This document shows positions 7,812 through 16,217 of a DNA stretch of 64,000 bases, in pieces. Made by a program: the position numbers and the translations under genes. The DNA lies in NCBI RefSeq assembly GCF_036226765.1, contig NZ_CP109017.1, forward strand, positions 7,255,001 to 7,319,000, written 5' to 3'. The stretch comes from Streptomyces sp. NBC_00670. Its GTDB lineage: Bacteria; Actinomycetota; Actinomycetes; Streptomycetales; Streptomycetaceae. The notes below the pieces were generated by a model. The model ran no database searches. It saw only the letters and a program-made list of their open reading frames with translations, and was not told the DNA's origin. Positions within the stretch are counted from its first letter, which is position 1; each line of letters opens with the position of its first letter.

Positions 7812-8951
7812 ATGCGGCCACTGCCCGGACACCGGCTCGGCACTCCCAGAACCTGGGCGACGGCCGTCGCCGTCGCCCTCGGCCTCGCACTGCTCCAGGC
7901 ACCCGCCGCACCCGCCGCGGCGGACGCCGCCTGCCCGGCGCTCGCCACCGGTGAGTCGGACGGACTGGACCTCGGGTCCTGGACGCAGGTGGGCGATGGG
8001 CCGCTGTGCGAGGCGGAGTTCACCACCGACGCGCTCTACACGCCGCGCGGCCCCGGCGCACCGGAGATCGACCCGGTGCGCGAACCGGTCCGCGCGCGCG
8101 TCCTGCTCCCCGACGACTACGACCCGGCGGGCTCGTACGACGTGCTCTACCTCCTCAACGGTGGCGCGGGCGACTACACGCAGTGGTCCACCGGCGACGG
8201 CGACGTCGTGCGGAGCGTGACGGACGCCGGGTACCACGGCATCGTGGTGATGCCCGAGGGCGGCAAGGCGGGCTTCTACGCCGACTGGGCCGGCTACACG
8301 TACGGCAACTTCGCGCCGCTGTGGGAGACCTTCCACATCCACCAGCTGCTGCCCTGGATCGACGACCACCTGGCCACGTCGGGCCGGCGCGCGGTCGCGG
8401 GGATGTCCATGGGCGGGTTCGGCGCCCTGAAGTACGCCGCCCAGTACCCCGGACTGTTCGACGCCGTGGGCTCCTTCTCCGGCGGCACCGATCTGCGCCG
8501 CACCGACCACCAGGGCACCGTGGGCCTGGCCACCACCGCCTACGGGGCCCGCTTCTGGTGGCACGGCTCGGGCACCGACGCCGGGAACTACTGGAAGTAC
8601 CTGCTGCCCGGCAACCCCACCCCGTCGCAGCGCACCGAGCTGGTCTTCGGGCCGCGGTCCGCCTGGGCGTCGTTCAACCCGGCCCAGGTCGCCGAGACCA
8701 GCCCGGCCACCTACGGCTCGTACGGCGGGAAGCTGCTGCTCTACAGCGGACGGGCCGAGGACCCGTACGCCTGGAACACCGCGCTCGACGGGGACCTCAC
8801 GGCGGGCGGGGTGCCGCACCGCTACTGCACGGGCCCCGGCGGCCACGACTTCGCGACCTGGACGCCCGCGCTGAAGCACTTCCTGCGCTTCCTGTCCGGG
8901 GCGACGAACCCCGTCTGTCCGGCCGGGACCGGCTGGCAGCAGGAGTCCTGA
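7812..8951 (+). CDS. secreted alpha/beta-hydrolase esterase
   Basis: This 379-residue protein has a Sec signal peptide (about 1-37, hydrophobic 'ATAVAVALGLALLQAPAAPAAA'). It is followed by an esterase-D / antigen-85-like alpha/beta-hydrolase domain. The nucleophile elbow is 'GMSMGGFGALKYA', the oxyanion segment is 'YLLNGGAGDYTQW', and the C-terminal catalytic His is in 'GPGGHDFATW'. It is exported and probably cleaves an ester, acyl chain or mycolyl-type substrate; the exact ligand cannot be deduced. ATG 7812 follows GAGGGAA. The promoter lies in the 120-base gap after the catabolic operon, so it is probably a separate unit. Confidence 0.85.
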   Translation: MRPLPGHRLGTPRTWATAVAVALGLALLQAPAAPAAADAACPALATGESDGLDLGSWTQVGDGPLCEAEFTTDALYTPRGPGAPEIDPVREPVRARVLLPDDYDPAGSYDVLYLLNGGAGDYTQWSTGDGDVVRSVTDAGYHGIVVMPEGGKAGFYADWAGYTYGNFAPLWETFHIHQLLPWIDDHLATSGRRAVAGMSMGGFGALKYAAQYPGLFDAVGSFSGGTDLRRTDHQGTVGLATTAYGARFWWHGSGTDAGNYWKYLLPGNPTPSQRTELVFGPRSAWASFNPAQVAETSPATYGSYGGKLLLYSGRAEDPYAWNTALDGDLTAGGVPHRYCTGPGGHDFATWTPALKHFLRFLSGATNPVCPAGTGWQQES

Positions 8952-8976
8952 GCCGTCGGCCGCGGGCGGAGCCCGT

Positions 8977-9013
8977 GGCGCCGGGGCCCGTGTGCCGATC
9001 GGGCCCCGGCGCC
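8977..9013. terminator. bidirectional stem-loop terminator
   Basis: A perfect 14-base-pair GC stem (GGCGCCGGGGCCCG with its complement at 9000-9013) closes a 9-base loop between two convergent genes. It can serve as an intrinsic, U-tract-poor terminator typical of Streptomyces for both strands. Confidence 0.75.
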
Positions 9014-9022
9014 GACGGGCGG

Positions 9023-9769
9023 CTACTTCCGCTCGGCGAGCCAGTCGGCGAACCGGACATCGCCCAGCCGCGCGTCCGGGCCGGGCAGGAGGGTGGTGTC
9101 CTCCAGCACGGTGCCCCAGTACGGGGCGTTCGGGACCGTGACGACGGTACGGGGGTCGCCGCCCGCGGCGAGGGTCTCGCGGACGATCCCGTCGAGCCGG
9201 AACACCTCGGGCCCGGCGACCTCCACCACACCGCCGACCGGCGCGCCCACCGCCGTACGGGCCACGGCGGCGGCCACGTCGGAGGAGTGCATCGGCTGGA
9301 TGCCGACGGGCGAGAGGCGCACGGTGTCGCCCTCGGTCACCGAGTCGGCGATGCCGTTCAGGAACTCGAAGAACTGGGTGGCGTGGACGATCGAGCAGGG
9401 GATGCCGGAGTCCTTGATCAGGTCCTCCTGCACCTGCTTGGCCCGGAAGTAACCGCTCTCCTGGAGGCGCTCGGTGCCGACGACGGAGAGCGCGACGTGG
9501 TGGCCGGTACCGGCCTCCGCCTCGGCCTTGAGGAGGTTGGTGGTCGAGGTGCGGAAGAAGTCCATGACCGCCCGGTCCTCGAACGAGGGCGAGTTGGAGA
9601 CGTCGACGACGACCTGGGCGCCTCGCAGCGCCTCGGCCAGGCCCTCACCCGTCAGCGTGTTCACGCCGGTGCCGGGCGCGGCCGGCACCGCCTCGTGGCC
9701 CTGCTCGCGGAGCATGTCGACGAGCTGGGAGCCGATGAGGCCGGTTCCGCCGATCACTACGACCTTCAT
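9023..9769 (-). CDS. NAD(P)-binding atypical SDR (NmrA/YwnB-like)
   Basis: This 248-residue protein begins with the Rossmann motif 'VVVIGGTGLIGSQLVDML'. It continues in the style of NAD(P)H-binding epimerase-like proteins ('VVDVSNSPSFEDRAVMDFF', 'ALSVVGTERL', 'GYFRAKQVQEDLI'). The YxxxK pair of classical SDRs is present as Y-x-x-x-K in 'GYFRAKQ'. It is cytosolic and may sense or reduce small molecules. ATG 9769 has GAGAGGA upstream. It converges with the esterase gene across a shared terminator. Confidence 0.8.
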   Translation of the reverse strand: MKVVVIGGTGLIGSQLVDMLREQGHEAVPAAPGTGVNTLTGEGLAEALRGAQVVVDVSNSPSFEDRAVMDFFRTSTTNLLKAEAEAGTGHHVALSVVGTERLQESGYFRAKQVQEDLIKDSGIPCSIVHATQFFEFLNGIADSVTEGDTVRLSPVGIQPMHSSDVAAAVARTAVGAPVGGVVEVAGPEVFRLDGIVRETLAAGGDPRTVVTVPNAPYWGTVLEDTTLLPGPDARLGDVRFADWLAERK

Positions 9770-10120
9770 GACTGCGATCCTCTCGGGGGACTTGCGCGGG
9801 TGCGGAGCCGGACGGCCGCACGGGCGATGACTGTCTGCACCAGGAAGACCAGGCTCACCCCCGATTCGTGACACCGCACGGCGGACGGTCCGCGGTGCGG
9901 GGCGGGCGGCGCGGTACGGGCGGTGAGCCGCCGGGACACGGCCGGCCGGGAAATCGCCGTCGCCCGGCGTCGGCTCACCCAGTCCGGGTACTTCACCGGC
10001 GAGGGGCCGTACGGCCCGGTCCGCGTCGCCGCACGCCGGTCCCGCCGTGCCGCACCCGGCCGACCGCAGCCGCCGCCGCGCGGCGCGACCGTCGCAGCGC
10101 CGCACCTCAAGGAGCGCCTC
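9770..10120. other. 351-base divergent gap without a supported gene
   Basis: The region lies between the SDR-like gene (minus) and the DUF3040 gene (plus). An open frame runs through it in line with the DUF3040 gene from 9923, but the composition (Arg/Pro rich, no family match) and the AAGGAG ribosome binding site just before 10121 argue against an extended protein. I see no strong promoter or operator. Confidence 0.5.
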
Positions 10121-10462
10121 ATGGACTACGAACGTGAGCTGGCCGAGATCGAGCGGCAACTCCTGACCCAGGATCCCCACCTCGCGGCCGAGCTGGACAC
10201 CTTCGGAGACCTCACCGCCGCCCGCCGCCCCCCGCGCCCGCCCGTCTCCGCGGTCCCCCCAGTCCCCGCCGCCCCGCCGCGCCCGCGCACCGCGCGCCGC
10301 AGGCGACGGCTGCTCATCGCGGCCTGCGTCGCCGTCGCGCTGATCGTCATCGCCCTCACGTCCGCGCTCAGCGCGGGAGCCGCCACGCACCGCCCGGACC
10401 GCACACCCCGCCCCGGCCACGCCGTCCAGGAGCACGGAAAGAGCGTGGGCGCCCGCGGCTAG
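10121..10462 (+). CDS. DUF3040-type small membrane protein
   Basis: This 113-residue protein opens with the acidic 'YERELAEIERQLLTQDPHLAAELDTF' segment that defines DUF3040 proteins of actinobacteria. A Pro-rich linker follows, then an Arg patch (RTARRRRR) and one transmembrane helix (about 62-85, 'LLIAACVAVALIVIALTSAL'), with a short polar tail. DUF3040 proteins usually have two helices, so this copy looks short. Function is unknown. AAGGAG precedes the ATG. Confidence 0.75.
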   Translation: MDYERELAEIERQLLTQDPHLAAELDTFGDLTAARRPPRPPVSAVPPVPAAPPRPRTARRRRRLLIAACVAVALIVIALTSALSAGAATHRPDRTPRPGHAVQEHGKSVGARG

Positions 10463-10464
10463 GA

Positions 10465-10510
10465 CCCGCCGTTCGGGCCCACCGCGGACGCGGACGGTCC
10501 GAACGGCGGG
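10465..10510. terminator. stem-loop between convergent genes
   Basis: A 12-base perfect stem (CCCGCCGTTCGG with its complement at 10499-10510) lies three bases after the DUF3040 stop and just before the STAS-like gene end. It probably ends transcription in both directions. Confidence 0.7.
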
Positions 10511-10532
10511 CCCGGGCCGCAGGCGGCCTGCG

Positions 10533-10907
10533 TCACGCGGCGGCGATGAACGCCGCGTCGATCGCGGTGTCCGTGCGCGCGTGCACGACCAGCCGGCAGC
10601 CGCCGGTGTCCGCGCCGGCCTCGAGCTGGCGGCGCGCGGGGGCGCTGTGAGTGGCCACGGACATCAGGACACCGAGGTTGCTGCACAGGCGGTGGGCGCG
10701 CAGTACCGAGGCGACCGCCGCGCCGCCCGTGGCGGCCTCCTCGAGGACCACCACGACGGGCATCGGCCGGTACGCGTGGACCAGGGCGCCGATCTCCGCG
10801 GCGAGCGCGGCGCGTCCGGCGGGGCCGGGATCGCGGTGCACGGTGATGACGAGGACGCCACGCTCGAGCGCATGAGACAGCATGCCCTGATCCCTTCCAC
10901 TGGCCAT
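10533..10907 (-). CDS. STAS-like / anti-sigma antagonist-like protein
   Basis: This roughly 124-residue cytosolic protein has the alternating beta-alpha pattern of STAS domains: 'GVLVITVHRDPGPAGRAALAAEIGALVHAYRPMPVVVVLEEAATGGAAVASVLRAHRLC', with 'MSVATHSAPARRQLEAGADTGGCRLVVHA' following. In STAS proteins the Ser/Thr at the helix start is phosphorylated by an anti-sigma kinase; here that position is in 'ATGGAAVASV'. A start at 10883 (MLSHALERG) has a better Shine-Dalgarno (AAGGGA) than 10907, so the true protein may be 8 residues shorter. Family assignment is moderate. Confidence 0.6.
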   Translation of the reverse strand: MASGRDQGMLSHALERGVLVITVHRDPGPAGRAALAAEIGALVHAYRPMPVVVVLEEAATGGAAVASVLRAHRLCSNLGVLMSVATHSAPARRQLEAGADTGGCRLVVHARTDTAIDAAFIAAA

Positions 10908-11036
10908 TTCCGTTGCCGCGGAAGTACCCCGGGCGGGCCGGGCAAATCGGGACGTAGGCTGTTTATGCCCGTGCCGTGCGGTGACTTGACCGGGGCTGCG
11001 GATTCCCGCAGGAAATCTCCGAGGAGGAGCCCCACC

Positions 11037-11231
11037 ATGGCGAGCATCAGCCCCATCGACCTGCAGAAGGCCCTCAAGGGCGCCGACTACCCCGCGAGCC
11101 GCGAGGACCTGGTGAAGCTGGCCAAGAACAACGGCGCCGACGACGCTCTCGTCGACAAACTGTCCCACGCGGGGACGGACGAGTTCGACGGTCCCAACAA
11201 GGTCCAGAAGGCCGTGTTCGACAACGAGTAG
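11037..11231 (+). CDS. DUF2795 domain protein
   Basis: This 64-residue soluble protein matches the small DUF2795 family: 'PIDLQKALKGADYPASREDLVKLAKNNGADDALVDKLSHAGTDEFDGPNKVQKAVF'. These are single-domain, helix-rich proteins common in Streptomyces, of unknown biochemical role. The start has a strong GAGGAGGAG site. A stable hairpin follows the stop. Confidence 0.85.
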   Translation: MASISPIDLQKALKGADYPASREDLVKLAKNNGADDALVDKLSHAGTDEFDGPNKVQKAVFDNE

Positions 11232-11257
11232 CGCGCGGGCGGCACGCCACCGTCACG

Positions 11258-11292
11258 CCGGCCCGGCCCCGGGGCTCAGGGGGCCGGGCCGG
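11258..11292 (+). terminator. intrinsic terminator after DUF2795 gene
   Basis: A 13-base-pair GC stem (CCGGCCCGGCCCC, complement 11280-11292) with a 9-base loop lies 27 bases after the stop codon. Confidence 0.7.
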
Positions 11293-11339
11293 TGTCGTCC
11301 CGGCAGCCGCCCCGCTGTCCAAGGGCTGGATTCCATACG

Positions 11340-11353
11340 TTTCCCATAGGAAA
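11340..11353. promoter_or_regulatory. TTTCC-N4-GGAAA inverted repeat before TauE gene
   Basis: The repeat TTTCC-CATA-GGAAA sits 20 bases upstream of the permease ATG. It stands out as a low-GC patch in a high-GC region. A TAGGGT sequence just downstream could be a -10 box. It is a good operator candidate, possibly sulfur-related given the family of the downstream permease, but no regulator is known from this window. Confidence 0.45.
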
Positions 11354-11372
11354 ACTGGTTAGGGTGCGGCCC

Positions 11373-12281
11373 ATGGATTTCTCCGGGCCGATCATCCTCT
11401 CCGGGGCGCTCGTCGGCCTCGCCGTCGGACTCACCGGTATGGGCGGCGGTGCGCTCATGACGCCGATCATGGTGATGGTCTTCGGGGTCAACCCCACCGC
11501 GGCCATCGGCAGCGACCTCGCCGCCTCGGTGTTCATGAAGCCGTTCGGCGCGGTCGTGCACCAGCGCGCCGGCACGGTGCGCTGGGACCTCGTGCGCTGG
11601 CTGCTGCCCACCGCCGTGCCCGCCGCGTTCGGCGGTGTCTTCCTGCTCCGCACGCTCGGCGACGGCGACGCGCTGCAGCGGCGCGTCAAGTACGTCATCG
11701 GCGTGGCGCTGCTGCTCGCGGTCGTCGGCATGCTCGTCCGCATGTGGCTGGACCGGCGGCGCGGTGCCGCCCCGGCCGATGGCGGTGAGGTGTCCGTACG
11801 GCCGCTCGCGACCCTCGCGATCGGGCTGGTCGGCGGGGCCGTCGTCGGCATGACCTCGGTCGGCTCCGGCTCCCTCATCATCGTGATGCTGATGCTGGCG
11901 CACCCCCGGCTCAAGGCGAACCATCTCGTCGGCACGGACCTGGTGCAGGCCATCCCCGTGGTGGCCGCGGCCGCCCTCGGCCACCTGGTGAGCGGGGACG
12001 CGGACCTGGGCCTCGCGGCGACCCTGCTGATCGGGGCGATACCCGGAGTCGTCGTGGGCGCCCTGCTGTCGACCCGGGTCACGGGGCCGGCGCTGCGATG
12101 GATCCTGGTGGTGCTGTTGACGGGGTCGGGGCTGTCCATGCTGAAGGTGCCGGGGGGTGTCCTCGTCGCCGTGTCGGTGCTGATCGCGGGGGCGGGGGCG
12201 GCCGTCACGCTGCGCGAGCGGCGGCGGGCCGTTCCGGCGCCGGCGGAGGCGGCGCCGGAGAAGTCGGGCATCCCGACGTGA
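11373..12281 (+). CDS. TauE/SafE family sulfite/anion exporter
   Basis: This 302-residue integral membrane protein has eight to nine predicted helices in two repeats. The repeat motif 'GxGGGxxxxPxM' is visible as 'GLTGMGGGALMTPIMVMVFGVNPTAAIGSDL' in the first half and 'GMTSVGSGSLIIVMLMLAHPRLKANHLVGTDL' in the second. Members move sulfite, sulfoacetate or other small organic anions across the membrane. It stands alone, between a terminator and a convergent GH15 gene. Confidence 0.88.
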   Translation: MDFSGPIILSGALVGLAVGLTGMGGGALMTPIMVMVFGVNPTAAIGSDLAASVFMKPFGAVVHQRAGTVRWDLVRWLLPTAVPAAFGGVFLLRTLGDGDALQRRVKYVIGVALLLAVVGMLVRMWLDRRRGAAPADGGEVSVRPLATLAIGLVGGAVVGMTSVGSGSLIIVMLMLAHPRLKANHLVGTDLVQAIPVVAAAALGHLVSGDADLGLAATLLIGAIPGVVVGALLSTRVTGPALRWILVVLLTGSGLSMLKVPGGVLVAVSVLIAGAGAAVTLRERRRAVPAPAEAAPEKSGIPT

Positions 12282-12344
12282 ACGAACCCCACGGGCGCGC
12301 CCGCGCGGCACAGCCGCATGCCGGGCACAGCCACCACGCGCCCC

Positions 12345-14135
12345 TCACGCGGAGCCGAGGGCCGTTGCCGCCGCGATCACTGCCAGGTGGGTGAGGGCCT
12401 GGGGGAAGTTGCCCAGGAGGGCGCCGGTGGCGGGGTCGGTCTGTTCGGTGCACAGACCCACGTCGTTGGCCCTGGCGGTGAAGTCGTCGAGCAACTCGGC
12501 GGCCTCCTCCGTACGGCCCGTGCGATGCAGGGCCTCGACGAGCCAGCCCGAGCAGGCGAGGAAGGCACCCTCCTTCTCCCGCTGTCCGCTGTAGCGGTAC
12601 AGCAGACAGCCACCGGCGCCCAGCTCGGCGCGGACGGCCCGGACCGTGGCGGACAGCCGGGGGTCGTCCCCGGCACAGAAGCCGGTGCGCGCGGCGAGCA
12701 GCGTGGCCGCGTCGAGCTCGTCCGTCCCCGCGTAGAAGGTGTACGACTGCTTCGCCTCCGACCAGCAGCAGCGGTCGATCCAGTCCCGTACGGCGTCCCG
12801 CTCCTGACGCCAGCGCGGCACGTGCGGACTGCTCATACGACCGCGGTCGGCAAGGCGTACGGCCCGGTCCAGCGCCGTCCAGCAGCCGAGTTTGCTGCTC
12901 GTGTACTGCCGCCGTTCGCCCAGCTCCCAGAAACCGGAGTCGGGCGACCGCCACAGATCGCAGACCCGGTCCGCCATCCCGCCGAGCAGGGTGTTCGTGG
13001 CGCCGTCGAGACGGCCGCCCCGGGCGCAGTAACGGTGGACCGCGTCGAACAGGTCTCCGTAGGAGCCCAGCTGGAGCTGTGCGGCGGCGGCGTTGCCCAC
13101 GTGCACCGGGGAGGAGTCGCGGTAGCCGGGCGCCCAGGACACCTCCGTCATCTCGGCGGACACCGGCCGCCCGCTGAGCGCGTACAGCGGGCGCAGGCCG
13201 GGTGCCTCCTGGGCGACCGCGTCCAGCAGCCAGGAGACACCGGCGTGCAGTTCCTCCGGCAGGCCCAGGCGGGACAGCGCGTCGAGCGCGTAGGAACCGT
13301 CGCGGATCCAGGCGAAGCGGTAGTCGTAGTTGAGCGGCCCGCCGATCCGCTCCGGCAGCGAGGTGGTGGCCGCCCCGGCGATCGCGCCGGTCACGCGCGA
13401 GGTCAGTGCCTTCAGGGTGAGGGCGCTGCGCAGGACGGCGTCCCGCCACCGGCCGTCGTACCGCACGGTGCCCGACCACTGCCGCCACGCGGCGGCGGTG
13501 CGCTCGACGCGCAGCCGGACGTCCTCGGGCGTCGGGACGTGCACCGGCTCGGCGTCCGTCGCGGCCAGGGCGAGCAGCGCGGTGGCGCCGGCCTCCAGTT
13601 CCGCCGTGCCGTGGACGGCCCGGCCGTCGGCCACCGGCTCGCCCAGCCCCTCGGTGACGACGGCGAGCTCCTGGTCACCGACCGTGAGGAGGGGCACGCC
13701 CCCTTCGAAGCGCGCCCAGGGGCTGCTGCGGGCGTTCAACCGGTGCCCGGGGGCGACCCGCCACGCCATCGGCACCCGGCCGGACTCCGCGGTGACCACC
13801 CGGGCCAGTTCCGTCCACGGCAGTTGACCGAGCGCTCCCAGGTTCAGGGCGTCGGTGACCGTGACCACACCGTCCCGGGTCGTGAAGGTCGTCTCCAGGA
13901 CCATGGTGCCCTCCGCGTAACGGCGGGTGACCTCGTACGGCACGGTGGGGGCGAGCGTGACGCGGCCGCCGCCGGACGGGTCCAGCAGCGCGGCGCACAC
14001 GGGCGGGGCGTCCAGGGCCGGCACGGCCAACCAGTCCACCGCGCCGTCCGAGGCGACGAGGGCGGTGGCGCGGAGGTCGCCGAGGAGGGCGTAGGAGCGC
14101 AAGGGGGCGAAGCCGTCTGTTCGCGTAGGGGTCAC
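12345..14135 (-). CDS. GH15 glycoside hydrolase (glucoamylase/trehalase-like)
   Basis: This 596-residue cytosolic protein has the bacterial GH15 layout: an N-terminal beta-sandwich (about 1-230, starting 'LRSYALLGDLRATALVASDGAVDWLAVP') and a C-terminal alpha6/alpha6 barrel. Barrel landmarks are 'LNYDYRFAWIRDGSYALDAL', 'APGYRDSSPVHVGNAAAAQLQLGSYGDLFDAV', with the general-acid Glu expected just before it in 'EMTEVS', and 'SSKLGCWTALDRAVRLADRG'. Actinobacterial relatives act on trehalose or alpha-glucans. There is no signal peptide. The start is GTG 14135. Confidence 0.85.
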   Translation of the reverse strand: MTPTRTDGFAPLRSYALLGDLRATALVASDGAVDWLAVPALDAPPVCAALLDPSGGGRVTLAPTVPYEVTRRYAEGTMVLETTFTTRDGVVTVTDALNLGALGQLPWTELARVVTAESGRVPMAWRVAPGHRLNARSSPWARFEGGVPLLTVGDQELAVVTEGLGEPVADGRAVHGTAELEAGATALLALAATDAEPVHVPTPEDVRLRVERTAAAWRQWSGTVRYDGRWRDAVLRSALTLKALTSRVTGAIAGAATTSLPERIGGPLNYDYRFAWIRDGSYALDALSRLGLPEELHAGVSWLLDAVAQEAPGLRPLYALSGRPVSAEMTEVSWAPGYRDSSPVHVGNAAAAQLQLGSYGDLFDAVHRYCARGGRLDGATNTLLGGMADRVCDLWRSPDSGFWELGERRQYTSSKLGCWTALDRAVRLADRGRMSSPHVPRWRQERDAVRDWIDRCCWSEAKQSYTFYAGTDELDAATLLAARTGFCAGDDPRLSATVRAVRAELGAGGCLLYRYSGQREKEGAFLACSGWLVEALHRTGRTEEAAELLDDFTARANDVGLCTEQTDPATGALLGNFPQALTHLAVIAAATALGSA

Positions 14136-14233
14136 GCTGCCTCCGGTACCCGTTTCGACGAGGGCGCGGTTCGCGCTACCCCGTCTCGTCGTGGAGTCGG
14201 CCCAGCGGGTTCACACCTTCGCCCCCGCGGACC

Positions 14234-14260
14234 GTTTGCCCACCCCCTCTCCGGGGGTAC
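14234..14260 (+). promoter_or_regulatory. possible stress sigma (SigB-type) promoter
   Basis: GTTT at 14234-14237 and GGGTAC at 14255-14260 resemble the Streptomyces SigB pattern GNNT-N14-16-GGGTAY, though the spacer here is 17. It lies 62 bases before the SDR start codon. It is weak evidence only. Confidence 0.3.
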
Positions 14261-14321
14261 CCCGCATCCCCCGGCGGGGGATCCCGGCCGGGCGCCGAGG
14301 AGCGAGGGAGAGAGAGCACTC

Positions 14322-15332
14322 ATGCCGAGCAGGACAGGGCGAAAGCTTGCGGTGGTGACCGGCGGGACCGCCGGAGTCGGCCGCGCCACCGTGCGCGAGT
14401 TCGCGGCCCGGGGGTACGACGTGGCAGTGCTCGCCCGCGGCCGGGCCGGTCTGGACGGCGCGGTGAAGGACATCGAGGACGCCGGAGGCAGCGCGCTGGC
14501 CGTCCCCACCGACGTCGCCGACCACCAGGCGGTGCGGCGCGCCGCCGAGCGGGTCGAGCGGGAACTGGGCGAGATCGACGTCTGGGTCAACGTGGCCTTC
14601 GCCGGCTCGCTCGCCTTCTTCTGGGACACCTCTCCCGAGGAGTACGAGCGGATGACCCAGGTCACCTATCTGGGCCAGGTCAACGGCACCCGGGCCGCGC
14701 TGGAGTACATGCGGCCCCGTGACCGGGGCGTCGTCGTCAACGTCGGCTCGGCCATGGCCTACCGCTCCATCCCGCTGCAGTCCGCGTACTGCGGAGCCAA
14801 GCACGCGGTGAAGGGGTTCACGGAGTCGGTCATGACCGAGCTGATCCACGAGCGGAGCAAGGTCAGGGTCTGCATGATCCAGCTGCCCGGCCTCAACACC
14901 CCGCAGTTCAACTGGAACCTCACCCGGATGCCGAAGCACCCCCAGCCGGTGCCGCCCGTGTTCCAGCCGGAGCTCCCGGCCAAGGGCATCGTCTTCCTCG
15001 CCGAGCACCCGCGGCGCAACCTGTGGGTGGGCCTGTCCACCGCCTACACCATCCTCGGCGAACGCCTCGCCCCCGCGTTCATGGACCGCTACCTCGGGCG
15101 CAAGGTCGTCAAGGGCCAGCAGACCGACGAGGACCTGCCGCGGTGGGGCGCCAACATCGACGGGCCCTCCGACGCGACGGAGGACCGGGGGGCGCACGGC
15201 GGCTTCGACGCACAGGCGCACGGGCGGGACCCCGTGCTGTGGCTCTCCCAGCACCGGCGTGCGCTGCTCGGCGGCCTCGCGGCGACGGGGCTCGCGGTGG
15301 CTACCGCGGCCGTGGTCAAGGGCGCCTCATAG
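14322..15332 (+). CDS. SDR oxidoreductase with C-terminal membrane tail
   Basis: This 336-residue protein has a classical SDR domain: 'VVTGGTAGVGRATVREFAARG' (cofactor), 'NVAFAG' in place of NNAG, Ser in 'NVGSAMAYRSI', and Y-C-G-A-K ('QSAYCGAKHAVKGF'). A long extension ends in a hydrophobic segment ('ALLGGLAATGLAVATAAVV') that may anchor it to the membrane. Such extended SDRs are common next to stress and catalase-type genes in Streptomyces; the substrate is unknown. ATG 14322 follows GAGGAGCGAGGGAG. Do not extend the frame upstream: the in-frame region to 12318 is the GH15 antisense. Confidence 0.85.
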   Translation: MPSRTGRKLAVVTGGTAGVGRATVREFAARGYDVAVLARGRAGLDGAVKDIEDAGGSALAVPTDVADHQAVRRAAERVERELGEIDVWVNVAFAGSLAFFWDTSPEEYERMTQVTYLGQVNGTRAALEYMRPRDRGVVVNVGSAMAYRSIPLQSAYCGAKHAVKGFTESVMTELIHERSKVRVCMIQLPGLNTPQFNWNLTRMPKHPQPVPPVFQPELPAKGIVFLAEHPRRNLWVGLSTAYTILGERLAPAFMDRYLGRKVVKGQQTDEDLPRWGANIDGPSDATEDRGAHGGFDAQAHGRDPVLWLSQHRRALLGGLAATGLAVATAAVVKGAS

Positions 15333-15512
15333 CTCGGGGATAAGCGTTGTCCGGCGGCTGCGGGTCGCGTCGTGGCTGGTCGCGCAGTTCCCCGCGCCCC
15401 TCAAGGAGCGCGCGGCGAGCCGCGCGCTCCTTGAGGGGCGCGGGGAACTGCGCGGGCGACCACGACGCTCCCGCAGCCGCCGACGCACAGAAACCCCCGA
15501 GCTATAAGGCGC
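15321..15512. repeat. large nested palindrome (Streptomyces CGCAGTTCCCCGCG repeat family)
   Basis: The core is a perfect 35-base-pair stem (15381-15415 with 15420-15454) around a 4-base loop. The left arm contains CGCGCAGTTCCCCGCGCCCC. Outside it, GGCTGCGGG...GTCGTGG pairs imperfectly with the right flank. Outermost, ATAGCTCGGGG (15329-15339) pairs with CCCCGAGCTAT (15495-15505), and GGCGCC-type ends pair as well. A diverged copy with the same left end lies at 42901-43018. It starts inside the last codons of the SDR gene and fills the gap to the hemerythrin gene, so it may also act as a terminator. Confidence 0.85.
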
Positions 15513-15539
15513 CCCGCCCCGTCCTGAACGGCTGCGCCG

Positions 15540-16217
15540 TCAGGACATCACCCGGTGCCGCACGGCGTCCCGCACCCGGTCCACCGGACCGAGAACCGGC
15601 GCCGCCAGCTTGTTCATGACCTCGTTGTTGACCCACCGGTGGGGCCGCGTCGGCGCGTAGACCTGCGCCAGTTTCACCTCGCTGCCCAGCATCCGCAGCC
15701 GCGACGGACGCACCGCCCGCCGCAGCGCGGCGAACTCCTCGCGTTCCTCGCGCGCCGCGTGCCGGGTGACCGCGCGCCGGGCCTCGTTGAGGCGCCGCAG
15801 ATAGCCGGGGCCGTCCGGGCCGGTGCGCCACAGCGCCACGAGGAGCCGCTTGGCCTCCTTCTCCTCGTGGCGCCGGCGGGCGGTCAGCTCGCGGCCGTGG
15901 CGCAGCACCCGCCGCGCGAGCGGATGGACGTGCGCCTCCTCGGCGGCCTCGTGAATGGCCAGCAGCCGCATCAGCCGGTCGAAGTTGCGGCGGCGCGGCG
16001 GCCCGGGCAGCGCGGCCCGCAGGAAGCCGAGCTTGATCTGCCGGTGCTGCCGGGTGAGCACATCGACGGCGTCCTCACCGCCCACGGCTCCGACCAGCCC
16101 GAGCGACCAGGCCGAAACGGACTTCCCGGCCCGGGTTCCGACCCGGGTGACGGTCTTCGCGGTCAGCACCGGCTTGGTCACCGAGGTGGTCACGGCAGCC
16201 TTGCTGAGTATGCCCAT
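15540..16217 (-). CDS. hemerythrin (HHE) domain protein
   Basis: This 225-residue protein has a basic N-terminal segment (about 1-48), then a hemerythrin-like four-helix bundle. Likely di-iron ligands are His in 'VLTRQHRQIKLGFL', 'LLAIHEAAEEAHVHPL', 'RRRHEEKEAKRLL' and 'VTRHAAREEREEF'. Such domains bind a non-haem di-iron centre that can sense oxygen or NO. A long C-terminal tail (about 165-225) is extra to the domain. ATG 16217 follows GGAGGG. Confidence 0.85.
   Translation of the reverse strand: MGILSKAAVTTSVTKPVLTAKTVTRVGTRAGKSVSAWSLGLVGAVGGEDAVDVLTRQHRQIKLGFLRAALPGPPRRRNFDRLMRLLAIHEAAEEAHVHPLARRVLRHGRELTARRRHEEKEAKRLLVALWRTGPDGPGYLRRLNEARRAVTRHAAREEREEFAALRRAVRPSRLRMLGSEVKLAQVYAPTRPHRWVNNEVMNKLAAPVLGPVDRVRDAVRHRVMS

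Noticed and set aside
9923..10120. N-terminal extension of the DUF3040 protein
   Set aside because: DUF3040 proteins begin with the YERELAEIERQL helix; AAGGAG directly precedes ATG 10121, and the extension lacks a family match.
12318..14321. Upstream extension of the SDR frame to a 1004-residue protein
   Set aside because: The extension is antisense to the GH15 gene; the SDR start at 14322 has a strong ribosome binding site and a normal N-terminus.
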